A stretch of 64,000 nucleotides of DNA from Bacteroidales bacterium (lineage in GTDB: Bacteria; Bacteroidota; Bacteroidia; Bacteroidales; Bacteroidaceae). Shown here piece after piece: positions 51,347 through 59,867 of the stretch (positions are counted from its first letter, which is position 1; every line of letters begins with the position of its first letter). The stretch is from the NCBI GenBank assembly GCA_004556745.1, contig SFFY01000001.1, forward strand, positions 69,305 to 133,304. The letters run 5' to 3'. The translations under genes were made by a program, and so were the position numbers. The notes under the pieces are model-generated. The model was not told where the DNA came from, did not search any database, and saw nothing but the letters and a program-made list of their open reading frames with translations.

Positions 51347-52315
51347 TTATTCCCAACCGAGTGCGCTGGCGCCAAGCACGGCGGCTTCGCTGCCGTTGAG
51401 CGAGGAGATGAGCAGTTTGGTTTTGCCTTGGAAAATGTTGAGTGTATTCTTCTCGAAGGCTTCGCGCAGAGGCTTCATCAGGTAGTCGCCCGCCTTGGTG
51501 AGGCCGCCGAAGAAGATGATGGCTTCGGGGGAGTTGAACGTCACGAAGTCGGCGCACGACGTGCCGAGCACCTTGCCCGTGAAGTTGAAGATGTCGAGCG
51601 CGATGGGGTCGCCCTGCTCGGCAGCTTTGAACACGTCGTAAGAAGTGATTTTATCGGGGTCGAGCTGACGCAAGGGGCTGTCTTCGGGGCGCTTCGAAAG
51701 TATTTCGCGCGCCGTGCGTGCCACGCCCGTGGCAGAGCAATAGGTTTCGAGGCAACCGCTGCGCCCGCAGCCGCAGGGACGGCCGTTCTCTGTATGGTCG
51801 ATTACGAAGTGGCCCAGTTCGCCGGCGAAGCCGTCGCTGCCGTACACGATATTTCCATCTACCACGATGCCTGAGCCTACGCCCGTGCCGAGCGTAATCA
51901 TGATGAAGTTCTTCATACCGCGTGCCACGCCGTAGGTCATTTCGCCCATTGCAGCGGCATTGGCATCGTTGGTAACGCGCGTGGGCACGCCGAGCGCATC
52001 CTGGAAGAGCTGAGCGATGGGCACGATGCCCTCCCAAGCGAGGTTGGCAGCGTATTCGATTGTACCGTTGTAAAAGTTGCCGTTAGGCGCGCCGATGCCC
52101 ATGCCTCGGATTTGGCTGATGCCGCCCACGAGGTCGAGCGCGGGCTGCAAAGCTTCCACGCCAGCTTTCACATAGTCGTTGATGTCGGGATAGGCTTTCG
52201 TGCTGATGACCACTTGCGCCTTAATCGTGCCTCTCTGGTCTACAATTCCGAACACGGAGTTTGTGCCGCCCATGTCAAGACCGATAACATAGGGTTTTTC
52301 GTTTGAGTTATCCAT
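51347..52315 (-). CDS. ROK family sugar kinase (glucokinase-like)
   Basis: The 322-residue protein phosphorylates a hexose with ATP. It has the ROK phosphate motif GLDMGGTNSVFGIVD at the N-terminus, a TNDANAAAMGE segment with the catalytic Asp, TLGTGVGSGIVVDG, and the zinc motif HTENGRPCGCGRSGCLE. It has no DNA-binding N-terminus, so it is a kinase and not a NagC-type repressor. Glucose is the most likely substrate. A promoter-like repeat lies immediately upstream. Confidence 0.92.
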   Translation of the reverse strand: MDNSNEKPYVIGLDMGGTNSVFGIVDQRGTIKAQVVISTKAYPDINDYVKAGVEALQPALDLVGGISQIRGMGIGAPNGNFYNGTIEYAANLAWEGIVPIAQLFQDALGVPTRVTNDANAAAMGEMTYGVARGMKNFIMITLGTGVGSGIVVDGNIVYGSDGFAGELGHFVIDHTENGRPCGCGRSGCLETYCSATGVARTAREILSKRPEDSPLRQLDPDKITSYDVFKAAEQGDPIALDIFNFTGKVLGTSCADFVTFNSPEAIIFFGGLTKAGDYLMKPLREAFEKNTLNIFQGKTKLLISSLNGSEAAVLGASALGWE

Positions 52316-52354
52316 TATTGTTAAAGTATTAGATAGGTTTAGGAATAAAAAGTC

Positions 52355-52503
52355 TTATGCAAAGATAGTGCAAGGCGAGCGCAAAAAGTCCAAGTTTACT
52401 TGGCGTTTATGCCGAGCCGCAGCCTATCTTTTGCAAAGATAGTGCAAGGCGAGCGCAATAAAACTTGTTTAAATTGCCGAGCCGCAGCCTATCTTATGCA
52501 AAA
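52355..52503 (-). repeat. Two-copy promoter-like repeat upstream of the ROK gene
   Basis: TATGCAAAGATAGTGCAAGG at 52356 recurs at about 52430, and a third half is TTATGCAAAATTACTGC. Each full unit consists of AGATAGTGCAAGGCGAGCG and CCGAGCCGCAGCCTATCT, which form an imperfect inverted repeat. The minus strand reads TATCTTTG at 52360-52367, an exact -7 match 45 bases before the ROK gene, so the repeat may provide its promoter. The remaining bases to miaB hold nothing recognisable. Confidence 0.75.
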
Positions 52504-52621
52504 TTACTGCTTTTTTCATACGTTTTACGTAAGATAAAAGCCTTTTTCTGCGCAGATAAGTCCGATTTGTGTTTTTTTAGGAAAAGCGGCACGGTATTAT
52601 TCGGGCATTCTCAAAACGCCC

Positions 52622-53941
52622 TTACAGGACTTCGCCTTTGAGCGTGGCAGAAGATGCGTCCGTGATGCGCACCGTGGCATATTGCCCCGGGCGCAGCGTG
52701 CCTCGGTCGAACACCACCACTTTGTTTTGCTCCGTACGGCCGAAGAGTTGTTCGCGCGAGCGTTTCGACGTGCCTTCTATCAGCACTTCATAAGTGTGGC
52801 CGATGCAGCGGCGGTTGCTTTCTGCAGAAAGTTCGTTTTGCAGCGCAATGAGTTCTTCGAGGCGGCGCACTTTGACCTCCTCCGGCACGTCGTCGGGGAG
52901 ATGGCGGGCAGCGTAGGTGCCGGGGCGCTCGGAATATTTGAACATGAAAGCGGAGTCGTAGCCGCATTCGCGCATGAGCGAAAGCGAGAGGGCGTGGTCC
53001 TCCTCCGTCTCGCTGCAATAGCCGGCAAAGATGTCGGTAGAGAGGCCGCAGTCGGGCACGATGCGGCGGATGGCTGCCACGCGCTCCAAATACCATTCGC
53101 GCGTGTACTTGCGGTTCATCAGTTTCAAGATGCGGTTGCTACCGCTCTGCACGGGCAGGTGTATGTGGCGGCACACGTTGGGCTCTTCGGCGATGACGCG
53201 GAGCGTTTCGTCGCCCATATCCTTCGGGTGGCTGGTGGAGAAGCGGATGCGCATCTCGGGCACGGCGCGCGCCACGAGGCGCAGCAAAGCTGCAAAGTCC
53301 ACTTCCTCCGTGCCGTTGTGCCGTCCACGGTAACTATTCACGTTCTGCCCGAGCAGGGTGACCTCTTTGTAGCCGCGTGCGGCGAGATCGCGCACTTCGG
53401 CGAGAATGCTCTCCACGTCGCGCGAGCGTTCGCGGCCTCGGGTGTAAGGCACGATGCAGTAGTGGCAAAAGTTGTTGCAGCCGCGCATGATGCTTACGAA
53501 GCCGGAAATCTGCGGCCCGCAGAGCCTTTGCGGGATAATGTCGCGATAGGTCTCGGTGGTGGAAAGTTCAATGTTGATGGCCTTCTGCCCCAGTTCGGCC
53601 TGCGCTGCGAGGTCGGGCAGGGAGAGGTAAGCGTCGGGACCTGCCACGAGGTCAGCGCCGTAGTCCGTAAGCAGTTGTTCCTTCACGCGTTCTGCCATGC
53701 ACCCCAGCACGCCGATAATGAGTTTACGGCCCTTTCGGCGCAGGGCGTTGAGGGCTTCGAGGCGGTGAATGATTTTCTGCTCGGCGTTATCGCGCACGGA
53801 GCAGGTGTTGAGAAACACGGCATTGGCATCTTCGAGGCTGTCAGTCGTTTCATAGCCCGCCATCTTCATCACGGAGGCCACCACCTCGCTATCCGCCACG
53901 TTCATCTGGCAGCCGTAAGTTTCGATAAATAATTTCTTCAT
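52622..53941 (-). CDS. miaB: tRNA-2-methylthio-N6-dimethylallyladenosine synthase
   Basis: MiaB is a radical SAM methylthiotransferase that modifies A37 of tRNA. I place the start at 53941 (MKKLFIETYGCQMNVADSEV); the extra 28 upstream codons come from repeat sequence. The 439-residue protein shows the first cluster cysteines (TYGCQMN, TCSVRDNAEQK, GVLGCMAERV), the radical SAM motif RGCNNFCHYCIVP and a C-terminal TRAM domain (about 375-439). Length matches the family. It may be co-transcribed with the ROK gene, although 306 bases separate them. Confidence 0.94.
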   Translation of the reverse strand: MKKLFIETYGCQMNVADSEVVASVMKMAGYETTDSLEDANAVFLNTCSVRDNAEQKIIHRLEALNALRRKGRKLIIGVLGCMAERVKEQLLTDYGADLVAGPDAYLSLPDLAAQAELGQKAINIELSTTETYRDIIPQRLCGPQISGFVSIMRGCNNFCHYCIVPYTRGRERSRDVESILAEVRDLAARGYKEVTLLGQNVNSYRGRHNGTEEVDFAALLRLVARAVPEMRIRFSTSHPKDMGDETLRVIAEEPNVCRHIHLPVQSGSNRILKLMNRKYTREWYLERVAAIRRIVPDCGLSTDIFAGYCSETEEDHALSLSLMRECGYDSAFMFKYSERPGTYAARHLPDDVPEEVKVRRLEELIALQNELSAESNRRCIGHTYEVLIEGTSKRSREQLFGRTEQNKVVVFDRGTLRPGQYATVRITDASSATLKGEVL

Positions 53942-53946
53942 GTAAT

Positions 53947-54085
53947 TAGTAGACGAGTAAACAAGTAAACGAGGAGATTTTCGTGCAAGCGAGCGCAGAG
54001 CCGAACTTGGGCGGGCGTTTTGCAAAACGCCCCTACTGCCGAGCGCAGCCGAAAATCACGAAGTAAACAAGTAAACGAGTAGGGG
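53947..54085. repeat. Composite nested repeat (octamer arms around a GGGCGT palindrome)
   Basis: From left to right: AGTARACR units (TAGTAGACGAGTAAACAAGT), GATTTTCGTG, GAGCGCAGAGCCGAACTTGG, the palindrome GGCGGGCGTTTTGCAAAACG at 54010-54036, then ACTGCCGAGCGCAGCCGAAAATCACG and a second set of octamers AGTAAACAAGTAAACGAGTA. GATTTTCGTG has its rough inverse on the other side of the palindrome, but the two octamer sets are in the same orientation. Members of three repeat families are stacked in one place. Confidence 0.8.
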
Positions 54086-54093
54086 CAATATCA

Positions 54094-54126
54094 AAAATCC
54101 CCGCTGCGCTTGGCACGGCGGGGATT
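54094..54126 (-). terminator. Rho-independent terminator of rpsO
   Basis: AAATCCCCGC and GCGGGGATTT form the core of the stem around about 11 bases. On the minus strand it ends in a T-run (GGGGATTTTTGATA). Confidence 0.85.
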
Positions 54127-54150
54127 TGTCTTTTTTTGAAAGAGATTTTT

Positions 54151-54420
54151 TTACTTACGCAGACCGAGCGCCTTGACGATGTTGCGGTAGCGTTCGATGT
54201 CGCGGCTCTTGAGGTAGTTGAGCAAAGCGCGGCGCTTACCTACGAGCTTAACGAGAGAGCGTTCTGTGGTATGATCTTTACGGTTGGCTCTCATGTGGTC
54301 CGTCAAATGGGCAATACGGTAAGAAAACAAAGCCACCTGGCTCTCAACGGAACCCGTGTCGGTGTTAGACTGTCCGTACTTGCCAAAGATCTCTTTCTTC
54401 TTTTCAGAATCCAAGTACAT
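54151..54420 (-). CDS. rpsO: 30S ribosomal protein S15
   Basis: S15 binds the central domain of 16S rRNA. The start is ATG at 54420 (MYLDSEKKKEIFGKYG); the ORF extends to 54543 but only through the promoter. The 89-residue protein shows DTGSVESQVALFSYRIAHLT, HMRANRKDHTTERSLVKLVG and the C-terminal RRALLNYLKSRDIERYRNIV. It is complete and monocistronic. A TAAATTTG box lies 52 bases upstream of the start. Confidence 0.96.
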   Translation of the reverse strand: MYLDSEKKKEIFGKYGQSNTDTGSVESQVALFSYRIAHLTDHMRANRKDHTTERSLVKLVGKRRALLNYLKSRDIERYRNIVKALGLRK

Positions 54421-54471
54421 TGTGTGTGAAAGAATTAAGTTGTTAAAATATTGGTTTTGCTTGATAGCGGG

Positions 54472-54479
54472 TGCAAATT
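54472..54479 (-). promoter_or_regulatory. candidate -7 box of rpsO
   Basis: On the minus strand TAAATTTG matches TAnnTTTG, 52 bases before the rpsO start. A CTTGG about 20 bases further upstream is a weak -33 candidate. Confidence 0.5.
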
Positions 54480-54594
54480 TACGCCTTTCCCGCTTAACTG
54501 CCAAGTTTTTAGTAAGAAAATGCGCAAATGACGCAAAAGCCAAGTCCTCAAAACTTGCAGCGCTCGGTTTCCGTCATTATAATTCGGTGCAAAA

Positions 54595-54626
54595 GTTGCC
54601 TTGCTGCGTAGAAATACGTACATTTG
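54595..54626 (+). promoter_or_regulatory. candidate promoter of pyrE and the fuc genes
   Basis: GTTG at 54595-54598 and TACATTTG at 54619-54626 match the -33/-7 consensus with a 20-base spacer. pyrE starts 55 bases downstream. No other promoter box was noticed before fucI. Confidence 0.55.
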
Positions 54627-54680
54627 TGGCAGTGTGACATAAGCAACTTATTTTTATTCCAAATATAAACCCATATAAAT

Positions 54681-55313
54681 ATGAGTACCGTTGAAAAAAT
54701 CTTTGCTGAAAAACTCCTGAGAGTCAAAGCCATCAAGTTGCAGCCCGAACAACCCTTCACGTGGGCAAGCGGCTGGAAATCGCCTTTCTATTGCGACAAC
54801 CGCAAGACGCTCGCTTTTCCCGCGCTGCGCACCTTCGTGAAACTCCAACTGAGCCGTATCGTGGCAGAACTGTATCCCGAAGCCGACGCCATTGCCGGCG
54901 TGGCAACGGGCGCAATAGCGCAAGGCGCTCTTGTGGCGGACGAACTCGCCCTGCCGTTTGCCTATGTGCGCTCCAAACCCAAAGACCACGGCATGGCCAA
55001 CCTTATCGAAGGAGATTTGCAGCCGGGCATGAAGGTGGTGGTGGTAGAAGACCTCATCTCTACGGGCGGCAGTTCGCTCAAAGCCGTTGAGGCTCTGCGT
55101 CAGCACGGTTGTGAAGTGCTCGGCATGGTGGCAGCCTATACTTACGGCTTCCCCGTTGCAGAGGAAGCCTTTGCTGCCGCCGGCGTAACGCTGACCACGC
55201 TCACCAACTACGAGGCCGTGGTGGAAACCGCGCTGCAAACGGGCTACATCGAGCAGAGCCACGTGCCTATGCTCGCCGCCTGGCGCAAAGACCCGGCAAA
55301 TTGGATGAAATAA
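54681..55313 (+). CDS. pyrE: Orotate phosphoribosyltransferase
   Basis: PyrE joins orotate and PRPP to make OMP in pyrimidine synthesis. The 210-residue protein shows FTWASGWKSPFYCDNRK near the N-terminus, the PRPP-binding motif VVVVEDLISTGGSSLKAVE, and the flexible-loop segment RSKPKDHG. Length fits the family. It ends 19 bases before fucI without a terminator, so the fuc genes may be read from the pyrE promoter. Confidence 0.95.
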   Translation: MSTVEKIFAEKLLRVKAIKLQPEQPFTWASGWKSPFYCDNRKTLAFPALRTFVKLQLSRIVAELYPEADAIAGVATGAIAQGALVADELALPFAYVRSKPKDHGMANLIEGDLQPGMKVVVVEDLISTGGSSLKAVEALRQHGCEVLGMVAAYTYGFPVAEEAFAAAGVTLTTLTNYEAVVETALQTGYIEQSHVPMLAAWRKDPANWMK

Positions 55314-55332
55314 GACCTTAAAATCTAATACT

Positions 55333-57108
55333 GTGAACACATATCCCAAAATTGGCATACGCCCCACCATCGACGGACGGCAGGGCGGCGTGCGCGAAAG
55401 CCTTGAAGAAAAGACCATGGCATTGGCAAAGGCCGTGGCAGACCTTATTTCCTCAAATCTCAGAAACGGCGACGGCTCGCCTGTGGAGTGCGTCATTGCC
55501 GACGGCACAATCGGTCGGGTTGCGGAAAGCGCAGCCTGCGCCGAGAAGTTCGAACGCGCCGGCGTGGGTGCCACGATCACGGTGACCTCCTGCTGGTGCT
55601 ACGGTGCAGAGACCATGGACATGAACCCGCATTGGCCCAAGGCCGTGTGGGGCTTCAACGGCACAGAGCGCCCCGGTGCCGTGTACCTCGCCGCCGTGCT
55701 TGCCGCCCACGCCCAGAAAGGTTTGCCGGCATTCGGCATTTACGGGCACAACGTGCAGGACTTGGACGACAACTCCATTCCCACTGACGTGGCAGAGAAG
55801 ATATTGCGCTTCGCCCGCGCCGCGCAGGCCGTAGCCACGATGCGCGGCAAGTCGTATCTCTCGATGGGCAGCGTCTCGATGGGTATCGCCGGATCTATCG
55901 TCAATCCCGACTTCTTCCAGGAATATCTCGGCATGCGCAACGAGAGCATCGACCTCACGGAAATTATCCGCCGCATGACTGAGGGTATCTACGACCCCGA
56001 AGAATATGCCCGCGCCTATGCCTGGACGAAGCAGCACTGCATGCCCAACGAAGGCGACGACTTTAAGAACCGCCCAGAAAAGCGCAAGACGCGCGAACAG
56101 AAGGACAGCGACTGGGAATTTGTGGTGAAGATGACGCTCATCATGCGCGACCTCATGCTGGGCAATCCGAAACTCAAAGGACTCGGATTCAAGGAGGAGG
56201 CACTCGGACACAACGCCATCGCCGCGGGCTTCCAAGGGCAGCGCCAGTGGACGGACTTCTACCCCAACGGCGACTTCCCCGAAGCACTGCTCAACACGTC
56301 GTTCGACTGGAACGGTCGCCGCGAGCCGCTCACGCTTGCCACCGAGAACGATGCGCTCAACGGTGTGGCTATGCTTTTCGGCCACCTGCTCACAGGGCGC
56401 GCACAGATATTCAGCGACGTGCGCACCTATTGGAGTCCCGAGGCCGTGAAGCGCGTGACGGGACTGGAACTCAAAGGCCGCGCCGCCGGCGGCATTATCC
56501 ACCTCATCAACTCCGGCGCCACCACGCTCGACGGCACGGGCGCATCGAAGAATGTTGAGGGACAGCCTGTGATGAAGCCGCATTGGGAGATGACGGATGC
56601 CGACATCGACGCCTGCTTGAAAGCCACCACGTGGTATCCCGCCGACCGCGACTACTTCCGAGGCGGCGGCTTCTCTTCCAACTTCCTCTCGGAGGGCGGT
56701 ATGCCTGTTACGATGATGCGCCTCAACTTGGTGAAAGGCCTTGGTCCTGTGTTGCAGTTGGCAGAAGGTTGGACTGTGGAAATCGACCCCGAGATACACA
56801 AGCGTCTGAATATGCGCACCGACCCCACGTGGCCCACCACATGGTTTGTGCCGCGCCTCTGCGACCGCCCCGCCTTCCGCGATGTTTATTCCGTGATGAA
56901 CGCTTGGGGCGCGAACCACGGTGCCATCTCTTACGGTCACATCGGCGAAGACCTCATCACACTGGCTTCCATGCTCCGCATTCCCGTGTGCATGCACAAC
57001 GTGGAAGAAGACAAACTCTTCCGTCCGGCGGCGTGGAACGCTTTCGGCATGGACAAGGAAGGCGCAGACTATCGTGCCTGCCAAAATTACGGGCCTATAT
57101 ATAAATAA
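55333..57108 (+). CDS. fucI: L-fucose isomerase
   Basis: FucI is a Mn-dependent enzyme that converts L-fucose to L-fuculose. The 591-residue protein starts at GTG 55333 (MNTYPKIGIRPTIDGRQGGV); this matches the usual N-terminus. Other signatures are RESLEEKTMALAKAVADL, SYLSMGSVSMGIAGSIV, LTLATENDALNGVAMLFG and the C-terminal NAWGANHGAISYGHIGEDL, with the His/Asp/Glu metal ligands in the last two. Length matches E. coli FucI (591). It is the first of a five-gene L-fucose set. An octamer repeat separates it from fucA. Confidence 0.96.
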   Translation: MNTYPKIGIRPTIDGRQGGVRESLEEKTMALAKAVADLISSNLRNGDGSPVECVIADGTIGRVAESAACAEKFERAGVGATITVTSCWCYGAETMDMNPHWPKAVWGFNGTERPGAVYLAAVLAAHAQKGLPAFGIYGHNVQDLDDNSIPTDVAEKILRFARAAQAVATMRGKSYLSMGSVSMGIAGSIVNPDFFQEYLGMRNESIDLTEIIRRMTEGIYDPEEYARAYAWTKQHCMPNEGDDFKNRPEKRKTREQKDSDWEFVVKMTLIMRDLMLGNPKLKGLGFKEEALGHNAIAAGFQGQRQWTDFYPNGDFPEALLNTSFDWNGRREPLTLATENDALNGVAMLFGHLLTGRAQIFSDVRTYWSPEAVKRVTGLELKGRAAGGIIHLINSGATTLDGTGASKNVEGQPVMKPHWEMTDADIDACLKATTWYPADRDYFRGGGFSSNFLSEGGMPVTMMRLNLVKGLGPVLQLAEGWTVEIDPEIHKRLNMRTDPTWPTTWFVPRLCDRPAFRDVYSVMNAWGANHGAISYGHIGEDLITLASMLRIPVCMHNVEEDKLFRPAAWNAFGMDKEGADYRACQNYGPIYK

Positions 57109-57109
57109 T

Positions 57110-57229
57110 GAGTAAACGAGGTTTTTAGTAAACAAGTAGACAAGTAAACAAGACAGGTTTGTTTTGCAACACAAAATTTCTATGAGTAACTTGTCTCGTC
57201 TACTCGTAAACTTGTTTACTTGTCTACTA
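57110..57229. repeat. AGTARACR octamer inverted-repeat element inside the fuc set
   Basis: The left arm (AGTAAACGAG, AGTAAACAAGTAGACAAGTA) and right arm (TTGTCTCGTCTACTCGTAAA, CTTGTTTACTTGTCTACT) surround about 45 AT-rich bases. It starts two bases after the fucI stop and ends 29 bases before fucA. A transcript would carry a large hairpin that could tune expression of the downstream genes. Confidence 0.88.
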
Positions 57230-57258
57230 AAATATAGTACACTAAAAATCAATATTTC

Positions 57259-57897
57259 ATGATTTCCAAATATCATTTTGAAGAATTTGTGCGCCAAGCA
57301 CGCCGCGTAGGCGATGCCGGGCTTACGATATGCAGCAGCGGCAACCTGTCGTGGCGCGTGGGCGAGGAGGTGCTCGTTTCGGGCACGGGGTCTTGGGTGC
57401 CCGAGTTGACGACCGACCGCGTGGCGCGGCTCAATCTTGCTACCGGCGAGACGCTCAACGGCGTGAAGCCCTCGATGGAGAGCGTGTTCCATCTCGGCGT
57501 GCTGCGCGAGCGTCACGACTGCGACGTGGTGCTCCACTTCCAGTCGCCCTTTGCCACAGCCATTGCCTGCTCCAACGAAATACCCGAGAACTTCAACGTG
57601 ACGGCCGAAGTGCCTTGCCACGTGGGGCGCGAAATACCCATTATTCCCTACTTCCGTCCCGGTTCGCCCGAACTGGCGCAGGCCGTTATCGCCGCCCTCA
57701 AAGACCACAACTCTGCCCTGATGCTCAAGCACGGGCAAGTGGTGTGCGGCAAGGACTTCGACGAGGTATTCGAGCGTGCCATGTTCTTCGAGATGGCTTG
57801 CCGCATTATCAAGCAAAACGGCGGCAGGCACAACGTGCTCACTGACGCGGAGATTGACGACCTCGAAACCTACGTTTTAGGGAAAAAGCAACCTTAA
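57259..57897 (+). CDS. fucA: L-fuculose-1-phosphate aldolase-like class II aldolase
   Basis: It should split L-fuculose-1-phosphate into DHAP and L-lactaldehyde. The 212-residue protein has the class II aldolase/adducin fold: CSSGNLSWRV, SGTGSW for phosphate binding, PSMESVFHLGVL with the catalytic Glu, and LMLKHGQVVCGKDFDEVFERA with the third zinc His. Where E. coli FucA has the HxH zinc motif, this protein reads VVLHFQSPF, so the second His is Gln. The gene is 2 bases ahead of the kinase gene. Function is inferred from context and the overall family. Confidence 0.87.
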   Translation: MISKYHFEEFVRQARRVGDAGLTICSSGNLSWRVGEEVLVSGTGSWVPELTTDRVARLNLATGETLNGVKPSMESVFHLGVLRERHDCDVVLHFQSPFATAIACSNEIPENFNVTAEVPCHVGREIPIIPYFRPGSPELAQAVIAALKDHNSALMLKHGQVVCGKDFDEVFERAMFFEMACRIIKQNGGRHNVLTDAEIDDLETYVLGKKQP

Positions 57898-57899
57898 CC

Positions 57900-59324
57900 A
57901 TGGCAAACCCGGTATATTTAGCAGCCGACTTCGGCGGCGGCAGCGGACGCGTCATTGCCGGGTGGATTGACGGCGGACGCTTAGAGACAAAGGAAATACA
58001 TCGCTTCCAAAACCGCCAGGTGCGCCTGGGCAAGCACGTGTTTTGGGATCTTCCCGCGCTTTTCCAAGACTTGAAAGACGGTCTGCGCCGCGCAGCCGCC
58101 GAAGGCCTGCCCGTCAAGAGCATCGGCATAGACACGTGGGGAGTGGACTTCGGGCTGATCGATAAGCAGGGCAACCTTATGGGTAATCCTGTGTGCTATC
58201 GCGACAGCCGCACCAAAGGTATGCCCGAACTGTTTTTCCAAACCTGCACGCCCGAGGAGCATTATGCCGAAAGCGGCATCCAGGTGATGGAAATCAACAC
58301 GCTGTTCCAACTGATGAGCATGCAGCGCGAAGGTTCGCCGTGGCTTGCCGGAGCAGACACGCTGCTCTTCATGCCCGACCTCTTCGCCTATTACCTCACA
58401 GGGCGCAGGGCGCAGGAATATTGCATCGCCTCAACCTCTGAACTGCTCGACGCAAAGCAGCGCACGTGGAACTATCCGCTTTTGGAGCGCTTGGGGCTGG
58501 CGCGGCTCTTCCCCGATGCGCCCGTTATGCCGGGTGCGGGGCGCGGACAGTTGCTCGAAGACATAGCCAACGAAACGGGACTTCACGGTGTGCAGGTGGT
58601 GAGCGTCGGCTCGCACGACACGGCATCGGCCGTAGCCGCCACGCCGTTGCGCCCAGGCAGCAACGCCGCGTTCCTAAGTTCCGGAACATGGTCGCTGCTT
58701 GGCGCGGAGGTGGACGAACCTATCCTCACAGAGGAGGCACGCTGGGGCGGCTTCACCAACGAGGGCGGCGTGGGCGGCCGCATACGTTTCCTGAAAAACA
58801 TCACGGGGCTATGGATATTGCAACGCCTCATGGCAGAATGGGCGCAGCAGGGCGAACCGCAGCAATACGATCCGCTGCTGGCGGCAGCAGCCGAGGCACA
58901 GACGGAAGCCTACATCAATCCCGATGCGCCCGAGTTCATGAACCCCGACAGCATGGAGCGCGCCGTGCGCAGCCACCTCGCTGCAAAGGGCATGGCCGTG
59001 CCCGCAACGAAAGCCGGCCTGACGCGCTGCGTACTGCAATCGCTGGCACGCACCTACGCCGAAGCCGTTGGCACCCTCAACAAATGCCTGCCCGCACCCA
59101 TTGAAGTGCTGCACGTCATTGGCGGCGGCTCTCAAAACGATTTGCTCAACCAACTCACCGCCAACGCCCTCGGCATACCCGTCGTTGCCGGTCCCGTGGA
59201 AGCCACGGCAATGGGCAACATACTTGTGCAGGCCATGGCAGACGGCAGGCTCGACAATCTTGAAGCCGTGCGCGATGTGGTGCGCAATAGCGTAGAACTG
59301 CGCACGTTTTTACCAATATTTTAG
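57900..59324 (+). CDS. fucK: FGGY sugar kinase, rhamnulokinase-like; probable L-fuculokinase
   Basis: The 474-residue protein belongs to the FGGY family and resembles RhaB more than E. coli FucK: ADFGGGSGRVIAGWIDGG near the N-terminus, IGIDTWGVDFGLIDKQG, YRDSRTKGMPE, SHDTASAVAATPL, FLSSGTWSLLG and GGGSQNDLLNQLTANALGIP. RhaB-type enzymes act as fuculokinase in Bacteroidetes fucose operons, and the location between fucA and fucP supports this. L-rhamnulose remains possible as a substrate. Its TAG stop is formed by the start of an octamer repeat. Confidence 0.87.
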   Translation: MANPVYLAADFGGGSGRVIAGWIDGGRLETKEIHRFQNRQVRLGKHVFWDLPALFQDLKDGLRRAAAEGLPVKSIGIDTWGVDFGLIDKQGNLMGNPVCYRDSRTKGMPELFFQTCTPEEHYAESGIQVMEINTLFQLMSMQREGSPWLAGADTLLFMPDLFAYYLTGRRAQEYCIASTSELLDAKQRTWNYPLLERLGLARLFPDAPVMPGAGRGQLLEDIANETGLHGVQVVSVGSHDTASAVAATPLRPGSNAAFLSSGTWSLLGAEVDEPILTEEARWGGFTNEGGVGGRIRFLKNITGLWILQRLMAEWAQQGEPQQYDPLLAAAAEAQTEAYINPDAPEFMNPDSMERAVRSHLAAKGMAVPATKAGLTRCVLQSLARTYAEAVGTLNKCLPAPIEVLHVIGGGSQNDLLNQLTANALGIPVVAGPVEATAMGNILVQAMADGRLDNLEAVRDVVRNSVELRTFLPIF

Positions 59325-59431
59325 TAAACGAGTAAACAAGTAAACGAGTAAACAAGACAAGTCACTCATATAAATATAATTTGCGAGACATTTCTGTCTC
59401 GTTTACTCGTTTACTTGTCTACTCGTCTACT
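59323..59431. repeat. AGTARACR octamer inverted-repeat element
   Basis: AGTAAACG-AGTAAACA units run in perfect 8-bp register from 59323 and are followed by AGACAAGTCACTC, an AT-rich loop, and the right arm CTGTCTCGTTTACTCGTTTA and onward. The left edge forms the TAG stop of the kinase gene (59322-59324). It ends 19 bases before the mutarotase gene. Confidence 0.9.
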
Positions 59432-59450
59432 TATATAAGAAACAATAATC

Positions 59451-59843
59451 ATGCAAGAAACACCTCAAACGGGTTATCGCGTCAAAGAATATCGCCAGCC
59501 CGTGAAACGCTATTGCCAGACGCTCGAACTGCGTGACAATCCCGATCTCATCAAAGAGTACCGCCGCCGCCACAGCCGCGAGCACGCTTGGCGCGAAATC
59601 CTCAATGGCATACGCCAAGTGGGTATCCTCGAAATGGAACTCTACATCCTCGGCACGCGCCTCTTTATGATTGTGGAAACGCCCCTCGACTTCGATTGGG
59701 ACACGGCAATGGCACGCCTCGCCACACTGCCGCGCCAAGCCGAGTGGGAAGACTATATGGCTGAGTTCCAACTCGTGAAGCAAGGACTTTCGTCGGCAGA
59801 GAAATGGCAGCTGATGGAACGTATGTTTTATTTATATGAGTAA
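59451..59843 (+). CDS. L-rhamnose/L-fucose mutarotase (RhaM/DUF718 family)
   Basis: Mutarotases convert the anomers of a sugar so that the isomerase gets its substrate. The 130-residue protein shows QTLELRDNPDLIKEYRRRHS and EHAWREILNGIRQVGI, and ILEMELYILGTRLFMIVET, of the dimeric alpha/beta barrel RhaM family, with the His in the HSREHAW segment as likely catalytic residue. It is slightly longer than typical RhaM (about 105). Context indicates L-fucose. It is 24 bases ahead of fucP. Confidence 0.85.
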   Translation: MQETPQTGYRVKEYRQPVKRYCQTLELRDNPDLIKEYRRRHSREHAWREILNGIRQVGILEMELYILGTRLFMIVETPLDFDWDTAMARLATLPRQAEWEDYMAEFQLVKQGLSSAEKWQLMERMFYLYE

Positions 59844-59867
59844 ACAGATACACAAACCGCATCGCTC

